The position numbers were made by a program, and so were the translations under genes. Positions 22,903 through 34,595 of a stretch of DNA of 64,000 nucleotides are shown here, in pieces. Location of the stretch: assembly GCA_944989445.1 (NCBI GenBank), contig CALYLW010001203.1, forward strand, positions 110,313 through 174,312, in the 5' to 3' direction. Source of the DNA: Ampullaceana balthica (lineage: Eukaryota > Mollusca > Gastropoda > Lymnaeidae). The stretch's first letter is position 1, and each line of letters starts with the position of its first letter. The notes under the pieces are model-generated. The model saw only the letters and a list, made by a program, of their open reading frames with translations, ran no database searches and had not been told where the DNA came from.

Positions 22903-24816
22903 ATTTTCCACTTTCTATTTCAGTTATTTTCGGTCTGTCATTTTTCCATCTTATTTCTGTTTTTAAAAAAAAATACAATCAAACTATTTTTAACATGAAT
23001 ACATAAAGATGAAAATTATATTGAAAACATTGCTCTGCATCTCATCTAGATATGTCCCATCATTACTTTAAAAAATCTCCCACAAACAAAATTCTTTAAA
23101 AAACTGGTAACATTGTATGTCTGGTCACCCATAATATTATAAATCTTAACTGAGCCAAATAAGACATAAGGTAATTAAATTGGTTCTTGTTGGTTTTGAA
23201 TGACTAGCTATGCTATATATTAAAAAACTAAAATCACAAGAATTTTGAATAGCTTAAATTTGGAAGTATCATCTGTATTAGTATAAAAGTCTTAATTTCC
23301 TTGGATGTGAAGACGATGATGCTTTTCTTTTGTCAAATGATGTTTTTTAAGTAGGTTGAGTTGAGGAAAAGAATAATTTGGAGCAGTTTTGATACATTAT
23401 CATTTATACATTTTTGAGAATGCAGATAAATAGTTTCATAAATTAATCAATTTGAAAATCACTTTGAAGCAGCTGACATCCAGGGAAATCAAAATGTGAA
23501 ACTTAAACTTCCTGACAGGATAAAAAGTAATAAAAACAACATTATTTTTACTTTCATGCAGTTTTATAACAAAAATCACGTTTACAAATAAAAATATTAA
23601 TATTTACAATATCAAACAATCAGGCAACTTGCAGTCTAATAGAATGTCTAATAGTTAAAATTAAAGTCTTGACAAATAATAAAACCTATACTATACTATG
23701 ACTATGAATATTACGATAAAAAGATCAAACCAAAGCTAACATTTTACATTCAGTTTCAGTAACAGTAATTAGACAGTAACATTCTCAACACATTTTTTTC
23801 CATCAGCATTTTCACCCTCAGGTGACATAACTGACTGTGGACGCAAGAGGAATAAATAAACTCCTAACAAACTTATAAAACAAACAAATTACAAAACTAG
23901 TGGTCCAGAAGAATTACCAGTACCAGCTAGACTTAAACTTGACTGATTTAACTAAGTAAGCTAGGAAAAGAACTAACACTATTTCAAACTTTGGGCACTT
24001 TTGCTACTTTCTATTATAATGTCAATGTAATTTACATGGCTGAGGCTTGATTCATCTGGCTTTGTCGTCACTGACACTGTCATTATTCAATTATTAATAT
24101 TATCAAATATTAATCTATTGAAAATTATTGTCACTTTGACTTATTAAATTTTAAGAATTAAGACAATTAAGTTATTTACTTATTTTTATTTTGTAGTTGA
24201 TCGTTCAATCATTATGATAATATCATTCAATCAATCAGTCACTCACTGGACTGATACTTACACTGATACTTACTTCAACTAAAATAACTAATACTCATAC
24301 TAATTATACTGTACTAAGCAACATAAATTAAAAAGGCAATACCTTTTTAATGAGTTAGTAAATTAAATATTTTTTGGTATTTAACTTAACTTAAATATTA
24401 ACTTTACTTTCATAGAGAAAAGTTGCAGTTTCAATGTTGATCGGAATTCCTAGAAAGTTATTTTGAACGTTTGGATATTCCCGAAACCGGGTCACATTAT
24501 TTTCATTATAACTTTTTAAAATCCCAAACAATATATAAATACCCATTACTTAAGTTTATGATAAGATAGTGACTAGACCAGGGCCAGAGGCGTCCAAACT
24601 TTTTGCAAAGAGGGCCGTATTCCATTAAGTAAAAATATGTGGGGGCAGGATAAATATAATAATAATAAATAAAAATGGCATTTTTACTTTACTTTAAAAT
24701 TAAAAAACTTCGTTAAATTAAAGTAAGTAAGAATTCCCTTTTAAAGACTGATGAGTCTGATGTACGAGCTTTTCAATTATTATACTATACTATACATACA
24801 CAATTTTATGTGGTTA
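22903..24816. other. Upstream region of the PARP gene
   Basis: No coding exon was recognised. On the minus strand an acceptor-like TTAAAAACAG lies about 60 bp before the start codon, so a 5' untranslated exon further up is possible. Tiny ATG frames (MEK-stop and MTDRK-stop) lie between that site and the start. A short hAT-like piece lies near 24590-24640 (AGAGGGCCG motif). Promoter elements could not be assigned. Confidence 0.35.
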
Positions 24817-25075
24817 GGGGACGTCCATAAATGACGTCAAGCGATTTTGGACAATTTTTTACTCCCCCTCCCCCCCTCGTCACGTTTCGTCACAAAAACT
24901 TTTGACCCCCTACAATATGACTAATATGACGTCACAAATTTTTGCAGCTAATTTTATTGACCTGCGCCCTAAATTTTCTATTTGAAAATGAACATGTTTC
25001 AAATCACTTTTTTGTCATTTAATTATGTATTTAGTGTAAGATTGCACTCTAATTTTTTGTGAGAGAAAAAATAGG
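24817..25075 (+). repeat. PIF/Harbinger-like MITE, left half
   Basis: It begins GGGGACGTCCATAAATGACG after TTA (24814-24816) and continues with the family order CCCCCTACAATATGAC, GTCACAAA, TTTGAAAATGA and TTAGTGTAAGATTGCACTCTA. The right half is missing. An inverted partial copy lies at 25738-25925. Confidence 0.6.
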
Positions 25076-25312
25076 ATGACCGCCGGGGCTTCTTAATATC
25101 ATCAAGTCTTATACATTCGGCATTTAAATACAAAATATTTTGTTTCTGTTGCAAACTTTTTGGCAACACTGTCTGCTCTGGCATCCGACGGGATTTTTGA
25201 CTGGAAAAGTGCCAGTTTTAGAGTGCATGATCATGAGAAATCCAAGTGGTAATAGTATGAATATTTGGAAATTGTTGAAATTGCGGTTTTGAAACAGCAA
25301 TAGCAATTTCAA

Positions 25313-25735
25313 AAAAAAATTACCACTGACCTAGAAGTTGAGCCCATTTTCAAAGAGACGATTGTGCGAAAAAGAAAGAAACAAACAATTTACATATGAA
25401 GGAAAAGATGAAGGATTTATAGATGCACAAGAAAACTTCCGCAAATATTTATTTAACCAGATTGTTGATAAGGCAATCATTTCGATGGACATTCCCTTTG
25501 AAATACTACGAAGGCATCTTTAATCGTTTGGATCTATTTATAATAAATTTAATCAATTACAACAATAAGAACAACTACAACAACAGCAACAAAAACAAGT
25601 GTCATATGCAGCATGAATCTGGAGAAAAAGCTCACAGCCTTCGAAAGTTAGGATCTTGGTGATTTCATGCTGAGTTGCAATCATTGAGTTCTATAATTCC
25701 TGCAGTCATCTAAAACGATCCAGATATAGTGACTT
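25313..25735 (+). pseudogene. hAT (ZMYM1-type) transposase remnant, central part
   Basis: Plus-strand frames read RKKQFTYEGKDEGFIDAQ, FNQIVDKAIISMDIPFEIL, then after stops NLEKKLTAFES and ELQSLSSIIPAVI. These follow the middle of ZMYM1-type hAT transposases. Frameshifts and stops are present. A C-terminal piece at 26113-26235 probably belongs to the same decayed copy, separated by a PIF-like fragment and other debris. Confidence 0.55.
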
Positions 25736-25737
25736 TG

Positions 25738-25925
25738 GGGCCGTCCATAAATGACGTCACGCACCTAGGGGGGGGGAGGGGGTCACACTTTTGTGACGTT
25801 GCGTGACGAGGGGGAGGGAGGGGGGTTGAAGAAATGTGACGTCACATCAAAAGGGTAACTTTAAATAAAACTTCCACTGAAATATTTGGTCGCTTACAAT
25901 TTATTTAATGACTTTTTTTTCTTTA
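25738..25925 (-). repeat. PIF/Harbinger-like MITE, inverted partial copy
   Basis: GGGGCCGTCCATAAATGACG, then GTGACGAGGGGGAGGG, GTGACGTCACATCAAAA, AACTTTAAATAAAACTTCC and CTTACAATTTATTTAATGA. This is the reverse complement of the right half of the element at 51069-51805. The other end is absent. Confidence 0.6.
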
Positions 25926-26112
25926 ATCAGTGCTTCTCAATATGCTGGTCGGTAGGCCATCAGACGCTGGTTGGCGTATGCTATCAAGACACGAAAATTA
26001 AATCTAATTATAATCCTTAAGTTTGAGAATCCACAAGATAACATATGAAATTGTTACACTGCGTCATTTGATGTTGACATCAAAGCATTTGTGATCTGAA
26101 TTTCCTAGTACA

Positions 26113-26235
26113 CACATTGCACTTAGAATACTTTTAACTATTCCTGTCCCAATGGCTCTCGGAGAAAGAGGATTTTTGAAATAAAACAAACTTATTGAAA
26201 CCTAAATGCGTTCAACAATGATTCAAGACAGTGGC
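26113..26235 (+). pseudogene. hAT dimerisation-domain remnant with two stops
   Basis: One frame reads LTIPVPMALGERGF, then NKLIET and MRSTMIQD, separated by in-frame stops. This matches the hAT C-terminal dimerisation pattern (P..A..ERSFS..K.IK.YLRSTM). A hAT-like end CAGTGGCGTATATC begins at 26229, probably a further insertion. Confidence 0.55.
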
Positions 26236-26726
26236 GTATATCTAGGAATTAGTAGGGGTTTTGGGGCCCTAGGGGCTTAATCTCTTTGGGGGCCCCACAT
26301 ACATGGCGGTAGCGTTATATTTAATGTACAAAATTTCGGACACTAATTTGCCCCCCCCCCTCAAGTGGGGCCAGGGGACTTTCGAATTTTGTCTCCCCTC
26401 CCATAGCTACAGGCCCGGACTTAACAGACTCAGGGCCCCTAGGCACTTGACATTCTGTGCAAAACCATCTCGAAACTATTTTGGAAAGTTTGCAATTTAA
26501 ATTCACTAGTACAGAACATATAATTATAATTGACTTTAATTAATGACGTTAATAAAGATCAGAATAATACAGTCTATGTTACTATACTTACGTTATTGAA
26601 TAAAATTTATAGAATCCTACGACGAACTTTCATCTGTGCAAAAGAACGAATGACATCATCATAGTCAATTGACTTCATTATTTCTGACTCTATGTACATT
26701 AAATAGAGTAAATTGATCCTGTTTTC

Positions 26727-28473
26727 GCAGAATGCCACGTTTGCTGACGATCTGGCTATATGGAGTTCCGGAAAGGACGTCGCAACTCTGCAGAACAGGC
26801 TGCAGGAAGATCTGAATCGAATCGAAGACTACGCCAACCGTTGGCGCCTAGTAGTCAATACGGAGAAAACGGTCCACTCCATTTTTACAAATGGACGGAA
26901 TGCACTGAATCATGAGGTGGTGCTTCAGATATGTGGGAAAAGATTGAATTGGGATCGGACACCAACGTACTTGGGAATCAAGTTGGACCAGAAGGTCCAG
27001 CTACATAACCATGTGCGTGAATTGTGCGCCAAAGCCACAGCTAAACTGTCCCTGGTGAAGAAACTGGCTAGCACTAGTTGGGGTGCGGACGCAAGATTAC
27101 TGAGAGCTCTCTATCTCGGTAGTGTGAGGGGTGCCATTGACTACAGCCTCCCGGTCCAAGCCTTTGCGAGCCGTACGGCTCTAGAGGGACTGGACCGAAT
27201 ACAGAACCAAGCTCTACGGTTCGTATGCGGGGCGTTACGTACGACACCCACAGCCGCTGTAGAAATTATGTCAAACGTAGAAACCCCTGGCGATAAGGCG
27301 AGAAAAAGCAATCATGACCACGGTAGAGCGATACCGTAGGTTGGAGCATGACGAACCCTGCTTCCAATTACAAGACCGATGGGTAAAGAGGACCCGACTG
27401 AAAAGGCCATCCTTCATGGATACGGTCTACGAACTAGAAGACTCAGTCCCCATACCCAAGCACAGGGAACGAATGCAACTGGTCCCTGCTCGAGGGACCA
27501 CATGAGAGCTTTGACTTGCCTGAACTACGTTTGACCCTGGCAAATACAGCGGTGACGAAGGCCATGAGTCCCGTCGAGCTCAAGCGAGACGAGACTCTGA
27601 AGACAATCGAAGCTTATGGCGACAGCGTGGTAAAAGTCTTCACGGAGGGCTCACGTTTCAAGGATGGCAGAAGTGGATACGGAGTACTAATTCAATACCC
27701 TCAACCTGGACCTGACAGTATCGAACTGTCAGGGCCGTGCGGATCTGCATACAGTAGTCACGACGCCGAACTGGAGGCAATCTGTAAGGGTTTGAAGGAA
27801 GTGCGCCGACGTCTAGCTAGAAGAAAGGTTTTCCCGACTGTCGTAGTTTTCACCGACTCACGGTTTTCGCTCGAGACTGTGGGTCGATCCTCTCTGGAGA
27901 CGAAAACGGTCAATGTCATTTTGGAAACAGTAGGTGAAATCCCAGCACGAGGCGGAAAAGTAGTCCTTCAGTACATCACTGGGCACAGTGGCGAGACTCA
28001 TTCAGACAGGGTCGATAAGTTGGCGAGAGAAGGTTCAGCTCAGCCCCAACCCGATCGCCCGATGACCCAGCTGGGGGGTCAGATCGTGGCTTAAGGACCA
28101 TTTCCTAGAGAAATGGCTCCAGGGCTGGGCATCTGGAAGCACGGCCAGAAAAGTATTCCAGTACATGCCGCGACTGAGCAAAAGCGACTCCTGGTGGAAA
28201 ATTGGACGTAGCAATCAGACGCTCATAACTACAATGAGAACTGAGCATTGTCCCATACGAAGCTACTTGTACAAGTTTAACACTAGAAGGGAACTGGCCT
28301 GTCGGCTGTGTGGCCACCCGGAAGAGACGATGGCCCACGTACTCGAAGAGTGCCCCGAGCTGTGCGGGGATTTGGAAGGAGAAATAACGATACCTGCAGA
28401 GGATTACCTCTACGGCGATGCCCGCTTGATGAGGCTCGCTTGCGATAAAATGAACTGGGTCTTAAGAGCCTAA
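26727..28473 (+). pseudogene. LINE polyprotein 3' part: RT, RNase H, zinc knuckle (frameshifted)
   Basis: 26713-27339 reads FADDLAIW (catalytic Asp pair) and YLGIKLDQKVQ, the RT palm end and thumb. 27516-28094 reads the RNase H fold: the first acidic strand is VFTEGSRFKDG, where Glu replaces the usual first catalytic Asp, then AELEAICKGL and VFTDSRFSLE keep Glu and Asp, and TGHSGETHSD keeps the His loop. 28165-28473 ends with CRLCGHPEETMAHVLEEC. The three segments lie in different frames, so at least two frameshifts occurred. It is truncated at the 5' end on insertion. Confidence 0.8.
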
Positions 28474-28504
28474 CAGCTCGACCCAAAAGAGAATGAACAT
28501 TCAC
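26727..28504 (+). mobile_element. 5'-truncated I-clade LINE (nimbus-like), 12-bp target duplication
   Basis: The segment is flanked by GATCCTGTTTTC at 26715-26726 and 28505-28516, a perfect duplication of the target. It starts inside the reverse transcriptase (ATFADDLAIWSSGKD), then carries the RT thumb, an RNase H domain and a C-terminal zinc knuckle. RT followed by RNase H and a CCHC-type tail is the layout of the I clade, to which the snail element nimbus belongs. The resemblance to nimbus is from memory of its architecture. Confidence 0.82.
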
Positions 28505-29303
28505 GATCCTGTTTTCTCCTATGTTTGATCTTAACTAATTCTTTACTCTCTTTAGCGCCGAGAACGACCATTCTGCTGAGCAGTTTGACGCTGGTGTGCA
28601 CAACAGTATTCGGAGCGCAATTACTACCTTTGAATAAATGTCCAAAAAAGCCTTTTCCCGTTAAGTATTTGTATAGATTCATTGACGATAACTCCATAAC
28701 TTCATCATTCGATAACAAATGAGCTTGCAAGTGCAGACACTCGTTTTCCAAAGTCCTATCCAAATCCCCCGGATAAAAAGTGATAAGGTTTCTGGCTCCT
28801 TCTAGGATGTCTTTAGATTCCAAAACATGTAGTTTCGTAAGAAAGTCAAACTTTTTACTTAACTCCTCATAAGCAGATCCGCGTCTCCGTAGTTCTGTAA
28901 TTAGTCTATCTATAATGACGTTATAAATGATACCTCTGAATCTTTCCCCTTCCAGAGAATTCTGTCTCGTTTCCTTTTGCTTCGTCGAACTGGACTTTAC
29001 GCTTACGTTTCCTCTGCATGTCAAATGCATTGCTATTTTCATAGGACTTTTCAATAACTTTCGATTCATAATGATCAAATGTACTGGGTTTCCTTAAATG
29101 TTCTAGGTATGTTACCAGAAACTGATACAGTTCAACGATTTTACCCAGGTCGATGAAAAGAAAATTGTTACCTGGTCCAGCGTGAAGCGTCTCTGTTCCG
29201 TACTGCGTCCCTCGACACACTGGCTCCCTATTCGGTGGCTCCCTGGCTTCGACTCGTGGCATCCTGTCTTCTGTCTTGCCTCCCTGGTTTCCTATTCCCC
29301 AAT

Positions 29304-29480
29304 CTAACAAGATAGGCTCAGTAACTTAGCTATTTTGTCAACTGAGAATGATTTTGCTAAGGATATTGCCAATAATGAACTTATTTCAGATTTTGGCCCA
29401 AGCTCGCAAAATGAACTTGAGCGTTGTAAAAACAAGGTAGAAGTAGAAGATAAAAGCAAACCAGCGCTAGTGTATATAGT
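29304..29480 (+). pseudogene. hAT C-terminal remnant on the plus strand
   Basis: One frame reads QDRLSNLAILSTENDFAKDI followed by ANNELISDF, the end of the hAT dimerisation domain. It opposes the minus-strand transposase beside it, so it derives from a different copy. The rest of that element was not found. Confidence 0.5.
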
Positions 29481-29902
29481 TTATAATGTTAAGTTACATA
29501 CATGTATATATACACTCTCAATTAGCATACCAAAAATAACACATTTTAATTACAGTATTAACATCGTTTTTGAGTTTTAGGATCTTCAATTCAATGAACA
29601 AAACTGTAATTATTGATGTATCAGTGCCTTTATAGACTAACATTTTGAGTACTTTATGTTTTCCCTTTCTTTTAATCTATGTAGAATTGCAACTTTTTGA
29701 ATGGGTCTCACACCTCGTCTGCTGCCTTGTGCCTGGGGCCCCGCTCATAGTTTGCTGCCTTGGGCCCCGCGTACTATAGGGCCGGCCCTAGTTATATGTT
29801 ATAAACGAAAAATCTTAATTTCATAAATTGTTCAGGAACCGCAATGTGATCACGGAAGAGCCGCATGCGGCTCGCAAAACGCAGTTTGGCCACCGTTGAT
29901 CT

Positions 29903-30327
29903 ATTTAAATCCTTTATATTAACTTCACCGCCGTCTCTCTCTGTCTGTCGTTCGTCGTCGGGTGGAAAAACAAAAGTAAACAATGACCCACTTCCCGAGA
30001 TGCCATCGTGCTGAAATTTGGCACATAGACTAGTGTCACCTAACAATGCATCGTATCAAAATTTCAGATCGATCGAACGTACCGTAATTAAATTACATGT
30101 AATGCATTTTTAGTTTATCTCTATATAACATATATAATTCAACTTTGTTATTGTTTTTCTTTCACGTTCCAGTTCACGCGTTGACGCCGACCGTCGATGT
30201 CGAAATCCCCTCCCGTCCCTTCCCCCGGTTTTAAAGCCATGGGCTGTGACTCGGTGTCAGTCTGTTAATATTTGTCGCGTTTGAACATAATAAATACTTT
30301 TAGTTATGTGTCATATATAAGGGATTT
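29903..30327 (+). repeat. CT-rich repeat element, copy 3
   Basis: It starts TTTAAATCCTTTATATTAACT, has a short CT/GTCT tract and the core GCTGAAATTTGGCACA, and ends ATATATAAGGGATTTATAG. It is more diverged than the tandem pair at 10149-11112. Confidence 0.65.
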
Positions 30328-30363
30328 ATAGTCAAAAACTTTGTTTTACGGGTCTTTTTATTT

Positions 30364-31374
30364 CTATACTAATAAAAGCCAAAGCCTTCACTGACTGACT
30401 GACTCATCACTAATTCTCCAACTTCCCGTGTAGGTAGAAGCATGAAACCTTGGGAAGTTGTTGAGTTCACTCACGACGATAATTGGCGAAAAGGAATTTT
30501 AAAATTTCCACTCATGGGGGACCGGGGGCCCAAAAGAAGTTTTTCCCCTAAATGAACTTTAAAAAAATTGAAAATTACTAAATCTCCAATTTCCCGTGTA
30601 GGTAGAAGCATGAAACTTTGTGAATTTGTAGAGTACACTTCCGCGATGGTAACAGGTGAAAAATATTTAAATTATCACTTACTGGGGGCCAGAGGCCCAA
30701 ACGCAGTTTTTTTCCTTATATGAGCTATATACAAAAAATTGAAAATCACTAATTCTCATACATCCCGTTTAGGTAGAAGCACGAAACTTTGGGAAGTTGT
30801 TGAGTACACGTACACTCCAAGGACGATAATTGGCGAGAAAAGAATTTTAAAATTCCCACTCATTGCGAATGTAGTTTTTTTTTCGTATATAAAACTGACT
30901 CATCACTAATTCTCCAACATACTGTGTAAGTAGAAGCAGGAAAATTTTGGAAGTTGTTGAGTACACATCCGCGATGTTAACAGGCTTAAATAAATTTAAT
31001 TTATCCCTAACTGGGGGCCCTAATGTAATTTTTTTCTTATATAAAAACTGACTAATCACACATTTTCCAACTTCCCATGTATGTAGAATTATGAAACTTT
31101 GGGAAGTTGTGGAGTACCCTCCCGCAATTGTAACAGACGAAAAAAATATTTAAATTATCAGCTCGAAGGGATCACGGGAAGTGTGTCATTTTTTGCTTTT
31201 TGTTTTCCGCGGGATCACGACAGACAGACAGACAGGACGGTGAAGTTAATGTATTTATTATATCCATAGTGATCCAGATTGAAATCAATTGGTGTTTTGA
31301 ATTGGTGGTACGCCGGTTCTCAACGCTAACTGAAATCCTAATTTACCGCTGAAAAGCACGGGTAATTTGCTAGT
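30364..31374 (+). mobile_element. Non-autonomous Helitron with ~150-170-bp internal repeats
   Basis: The 5' end reads TCTATACTAATAAA and the 3' end CACGGGTAATTTGCTAGT, the TC start and CTAGT end of canonical Helitrons, without target duplication. Inside are five imperfect repeats anchored at about 30422, 30591, 30762, 30917 and 31070 (AACTTCCCGTGTAGGTAGAAG type). A reverse-oriented piece of the CT-rich family lies at about 31180-31262. No Rep/helicase was seen. Confidence 0.65.
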
Positions 31375-31569
31375 TATTTATATTCTTCATATAATCTCTT
31401 CTCTTTGTTTTGCTTATCATATGTTAACAAATGTTGAAAATCTCAGCCTCAGGGGTGCGTTACAATATATTACGTTAGAAATAATTTGCACGGCTTGAAA
31501 TGGCAGCAATTGAAGACAGAAATTTAGTGATATTGCTCTGGCCATGTACGTTCAGATGAGACCTTTGGG

Positions 31570-31745
31570 GGACCGGGGGGGGGGAGGACACGTCCATAAA
31601 TGACGTCACGTGATTTAGACCGATTTTTACCCCCTCTCCTCCCTCGTCACACTTCGACACAAAAGCTTAGAACCCCTTCCAATTTGACGTCACAAATATT
31701 AGTTTAAACCAGCCTCTAATTAGAAAACGAACGTTCACCTAAAAC
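31570..31745 (+). repeat. PIF/Harbinger-like MITE fragment
   Basis: ACGTCCATAAATGACGTCACG, CCCTCGTCACACTTCG and CCAATTTGACGTCACAAA follow the left half of the family. The right half is absent. Confidence 0.55.
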
Positions 31746-31978
31746 GAAAATTCGGCAAGCAATATTTCGGCATGCATTTGGAAAATTTTTCACCGACCTA
31801 ATTATCTTTCTGTGACCTAGTTTTTTGTCAAGGAAAAAAACAACATCCGGGAAAAGAAATTAAAAATCAGTAAGTGCCTCTTCTAGGTCCAATATCAGTT
31901 CGTGTCTTGGAATTAGAAAATGTTTAATCCATTGAGTTCTTTCTGTACATGCAGGTGAAAGTTAAGCCTTCGTGTAGT

Positions 31979-32175
31979 CAGAGGCGTCACTGGGGTTGGT
32001 GTCACCCAGTGCGGTAGGTCATAGTGTCACCCCCTCACAACTTACCCCATAGACCTCCTTCGAGCCTGCCAGTGCCAAATAACGGGAATATACATATTAT
32101 TACCCTTTGGCGTCACTCCTTGTGATGGTGCCACCCGGTGCGGTCCGCACTCCCCTAGTGATAGTGACGCCTCTG
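31979..32175. mobile_element. hAT MITE related to 3903-5115
   Basis: Termini CAGAGGCGTCACTGGGG and TAGTGACGCCTCTG are inverted repeats, and the interior (GGTGTCACCC, GTGCGGTCCGCAC) matches the element at 3903-5115. No target duplication could be confirmed. This shorter copy shows the state without the nested insertions. Confidence 0.65.
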
Positions 32176-33060
32176 ACTGAAAGGATGTAATTTGTTATCA
32201 ATAACTCCTTATCAATCATTGACCCAAGATTAAACTACCAACTCCTATTACTTCTCTTCTGGCTTTCGTTTCACTAAGTGAGACATCGGGTTTTTCGTCA
32301 TTCAAATTCAGGGGATTTCTTGCCATTTGTTGCTTGATGGCCATGCAGCACTAAATAAGCTTTCTAAAGACTGTGCTTGATTTGCATCTGGACTGTGTCC
32401 AATTAACAAAGAACTGATTGTTCTATGGCTTTGCCTGCATTATTGTCCAATGTAGATTGAGAACAAAAGATGTGCCAACATGCAACGCCAAAAGTCAGTT
32501 CAATTATCCGAGAGAAAGCAGAACCAACAGCAACTCTCTGAGTAAAATTTGAAAGGTATGGCCAAAAATTAAGGCAAATCTATTTGAACTGAAGCCGCAT
32601 TGCCATCAGTCAATGGTATTGTGAGCAGTAGCTGGTGATCGATCAGATCATGTTGAATGTGACTCTCAAAATGAGCAAAAAGACAAGTCTGCCAGAGTTG
32701 ACAAACAACAGAATGTCATTAACAAACCTGAAGTAACAATTTCAATACTGAACCTTATAAGCCTTCTGAAATTTGCTTAGAGAGTTAAGCCTGCTTAAGT
32801 GCTTGATAAGTTTGCTTAGCAGCCATATATACTTTCATACATTGACCAGGAATCGACACAAAATACTCTACACACAAAAATGTTCTCAGCGGAAGTTTGA
32901 CTATGTTGTCTGTTACAAAAAACAAAAACACACAAGAATCATTAATGATACTGTATTTTAATTATGTTTTGTATTAATCTGCGCCACATCTTTTTAAAAA
33001 AAAGTTAGTAATATCTGGTGCACAATATGTGTAAAAAAAAGAACAGATTGACACAGCATG
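32176..33060. other. Stretch without recognised features
   Basis: AT-rich sequence with short open frames on both strands, none of which I recognise. No element borders or RNA gene seen. Confidence 0.3.
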
Positions 33061-33061
33061 T

Positions 33062-33290
33062 AAAATGTGTCAAATATCAGTTGGTCTTTACGTTATGTCA
33101 TGGTGTCAAATATCAGTTGGTCTTTACGTTATGTCATGGTGTGAAATATCAGTTGGTCTTTACGATATGTCATGGTATCAAATATCAGTTGGTCTTTATG
33201 TTATGTCATGGTGTAAAATATCAGTTAGTCTTTGCGTTATGTCATGGTGTGAAATACCAGTTGGTCTTTACGTTATGTCATGGCGTTGAA
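33062..33290. repeat. 36-bp minisatellite, about six copies
   Basis: The unit runs from AAATATCAGTTGGTC through TTTACGTTATGTCATGG, with few substitutions. Because 36 is a multiple of three, two plus-strand frames stay open as 12-residue repeats (for example QLVFTLCHGVKY). It lies downstream of the Roco gene end and is not treated as coding. Confidence 0.88.
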
Positions 33291-33332
33291 CATTACCTAT
33301 TTAAAGTTCTCAGTCAATTAAGAAACATCTAA

Positions 33333-34526
33333 ATGTTATAAAATATCTTTAAAAACGATGGACATTGAGTAGTGATATGAAATAACCAATAAATATTGGT
33401 TGACAAAATGACAGATTAATGGCATAATACACTTTAATATCTAAGAACCTTAATTTTGAATATCTCTAATATAATAATAGACTTTCCAAAAATATGAGGT
33501 ATTGAAGGATTAAAGCCATTTTAAGCTTGCACACTTATTTGGCATTTTAGACACTGATCATTTATGATACCTTCTACACTCAAATTATTAATCTTAATTT
33601 GGTTTATACATAAATGAAAGCGTAAATTGCAAATGAATTCAAATGATACAAACTGAGTAATTTTGTAAGACATAAAAGCTGAAATGACTAATTTAAAAAA
33701 AAGCAACACATTTTTAAAAATTCAAATTAAATGGCTCAAATTGTATATTAAAAAGATATATATCACTGAGGTTGCATTGTGTTATAAAAATTCAAAATAT
33801 ATCAAACAATGGTACAAATCATGAAAAAAACAATGTCATGAATTCCCATTGTGGTGAAGCAAAAAATTTAAATTGTATCCAAAATTGAGCATTGAAATTG
33901 TAAATATAAGAATTATGGGACAAAACTTATTGAGCTTTACAAATAAAAACATAAAAATAATAAAATTGAGCTAATGTTAGAAATAGAAATATTGCTAAAA
34001 AATTCCAATTGACAATTAAATAAATCCAATAAATAAAATTGATAACTTTCTCATCAAATGAAATAGTGTAAAAACAACGTTAAGTGTTGTGTAATAAAAC
34101 AGTAAATATTTGTGCAGAAAAGTAAGTGGAGGTATGTCAATATATATATATAAGAAAGCTTTAAACCACATGCAAGTGGCTTGGGGAGCTGTTTAAAAAA
34201 AGGCGCTTGGTAATACTTAGTAAAATTAAATATACGGATGATTCTCTGATTTTAATTTTGAAAAACACAGCCTTAATACAAAAAACAACGTAAGTTTATA
34301 GTTCAAAATAAAATAAATCTGAGTTAAATAAAAGTCAATATTTTAAATTAATTTTCATTAATTTTGCAGTTTGGCTTGAGTATTTATTTGAATAAATATT
34401 TATCATTTACCCTATTTATGTAAACATAAACTTGTAAAATATCTATTGCTATTTCATGAGTACATCTGTGTAAATAAATATTGCTATAATTGATACATTA
34501 ACAATAGTTCACAATTTAGTTGTACA
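33333..34526. other. Intergenic or 3' flanking stretch, AT-rich
   Basis: No ORF, RNA gene or repeat border recognised. It lies directly downstream of the likely polyadenylation site of the Roco gene. Confidence 0.35.
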
Positions 34527-34532
34527 TTTATT
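34527..34532 (-). terminator. Candidate polyadenylation signal of the TIR-Roco gene
   Basis: AATAAA on the minus strand about 64 bp after the stop codon at 34596-34598. It is the first such hexamer after the stop. Confidence 0.5.
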
Positions 34533-34595
34533 ATTAATGTCATGTTTTTATGTCTTTATACTTTGTTTGCATTTTGTGTCCTCAAAACAAAAAAG

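Larger units (their letters stand above)
26612..29310 (-). pseudogene. hAT transposase split by a LINE, with a frameshift
   Basis: On the minus strand about 29180-28970 reads KIVELYQFLVTYLEHL and RKRKRKVQFDEAKG. After a frameshift, 28975-28600 reads FRGIIYNVIIDRLITELRRR and ARNLITFYPGDLDRTLENEC. Then come LLCTPASNCSAEWSFSALKR and LRSNIGENR just before the LINE. Beyond the LINE (26714-26612) the frame resumes as NLLYLMYIESEIMKSIDYDD and ends AQMKVRRRIL-stop. Removing the LINE and one copy of its target duplication restores this junction in frame. The family is ZMYM1-type hAT; one internal stop and one frameshift are also visible. Confidence 0.72.
26410..29791 (-). mobile_element. Composite hAT element holding an I-clade LINE insertion
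   Basis: The left end CAGGCCCGGACTTAAC and the right end GGGCCGGCCCTAG look like divergent inverted termini of a GGGCCGG-type hAT element; no clear target duplication is left, so the borders are uncertain. The minus strand encodes a hAT transposase (about 29300 to 26612) interrupted by the LINE at 26727-28504. A plus-strand hAT C-terminal piece at 29304-29480 belongs to another element. Confidence 0.45.

Noticed and set aside
24817..25925. A single PIF element spanning 24817-25925 with inverted ends
   Set aside because: Both ends read GGGGNCGTCC in the same orientation on the plus strand, so they cannot be the two termini of one element; they are treated as two partial copies.
33018..33332. 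104-residue protein with 12-residue repeats
   Set aside because: Explained by the 36-bp minisatellite staying open in frame; no start context or homology.
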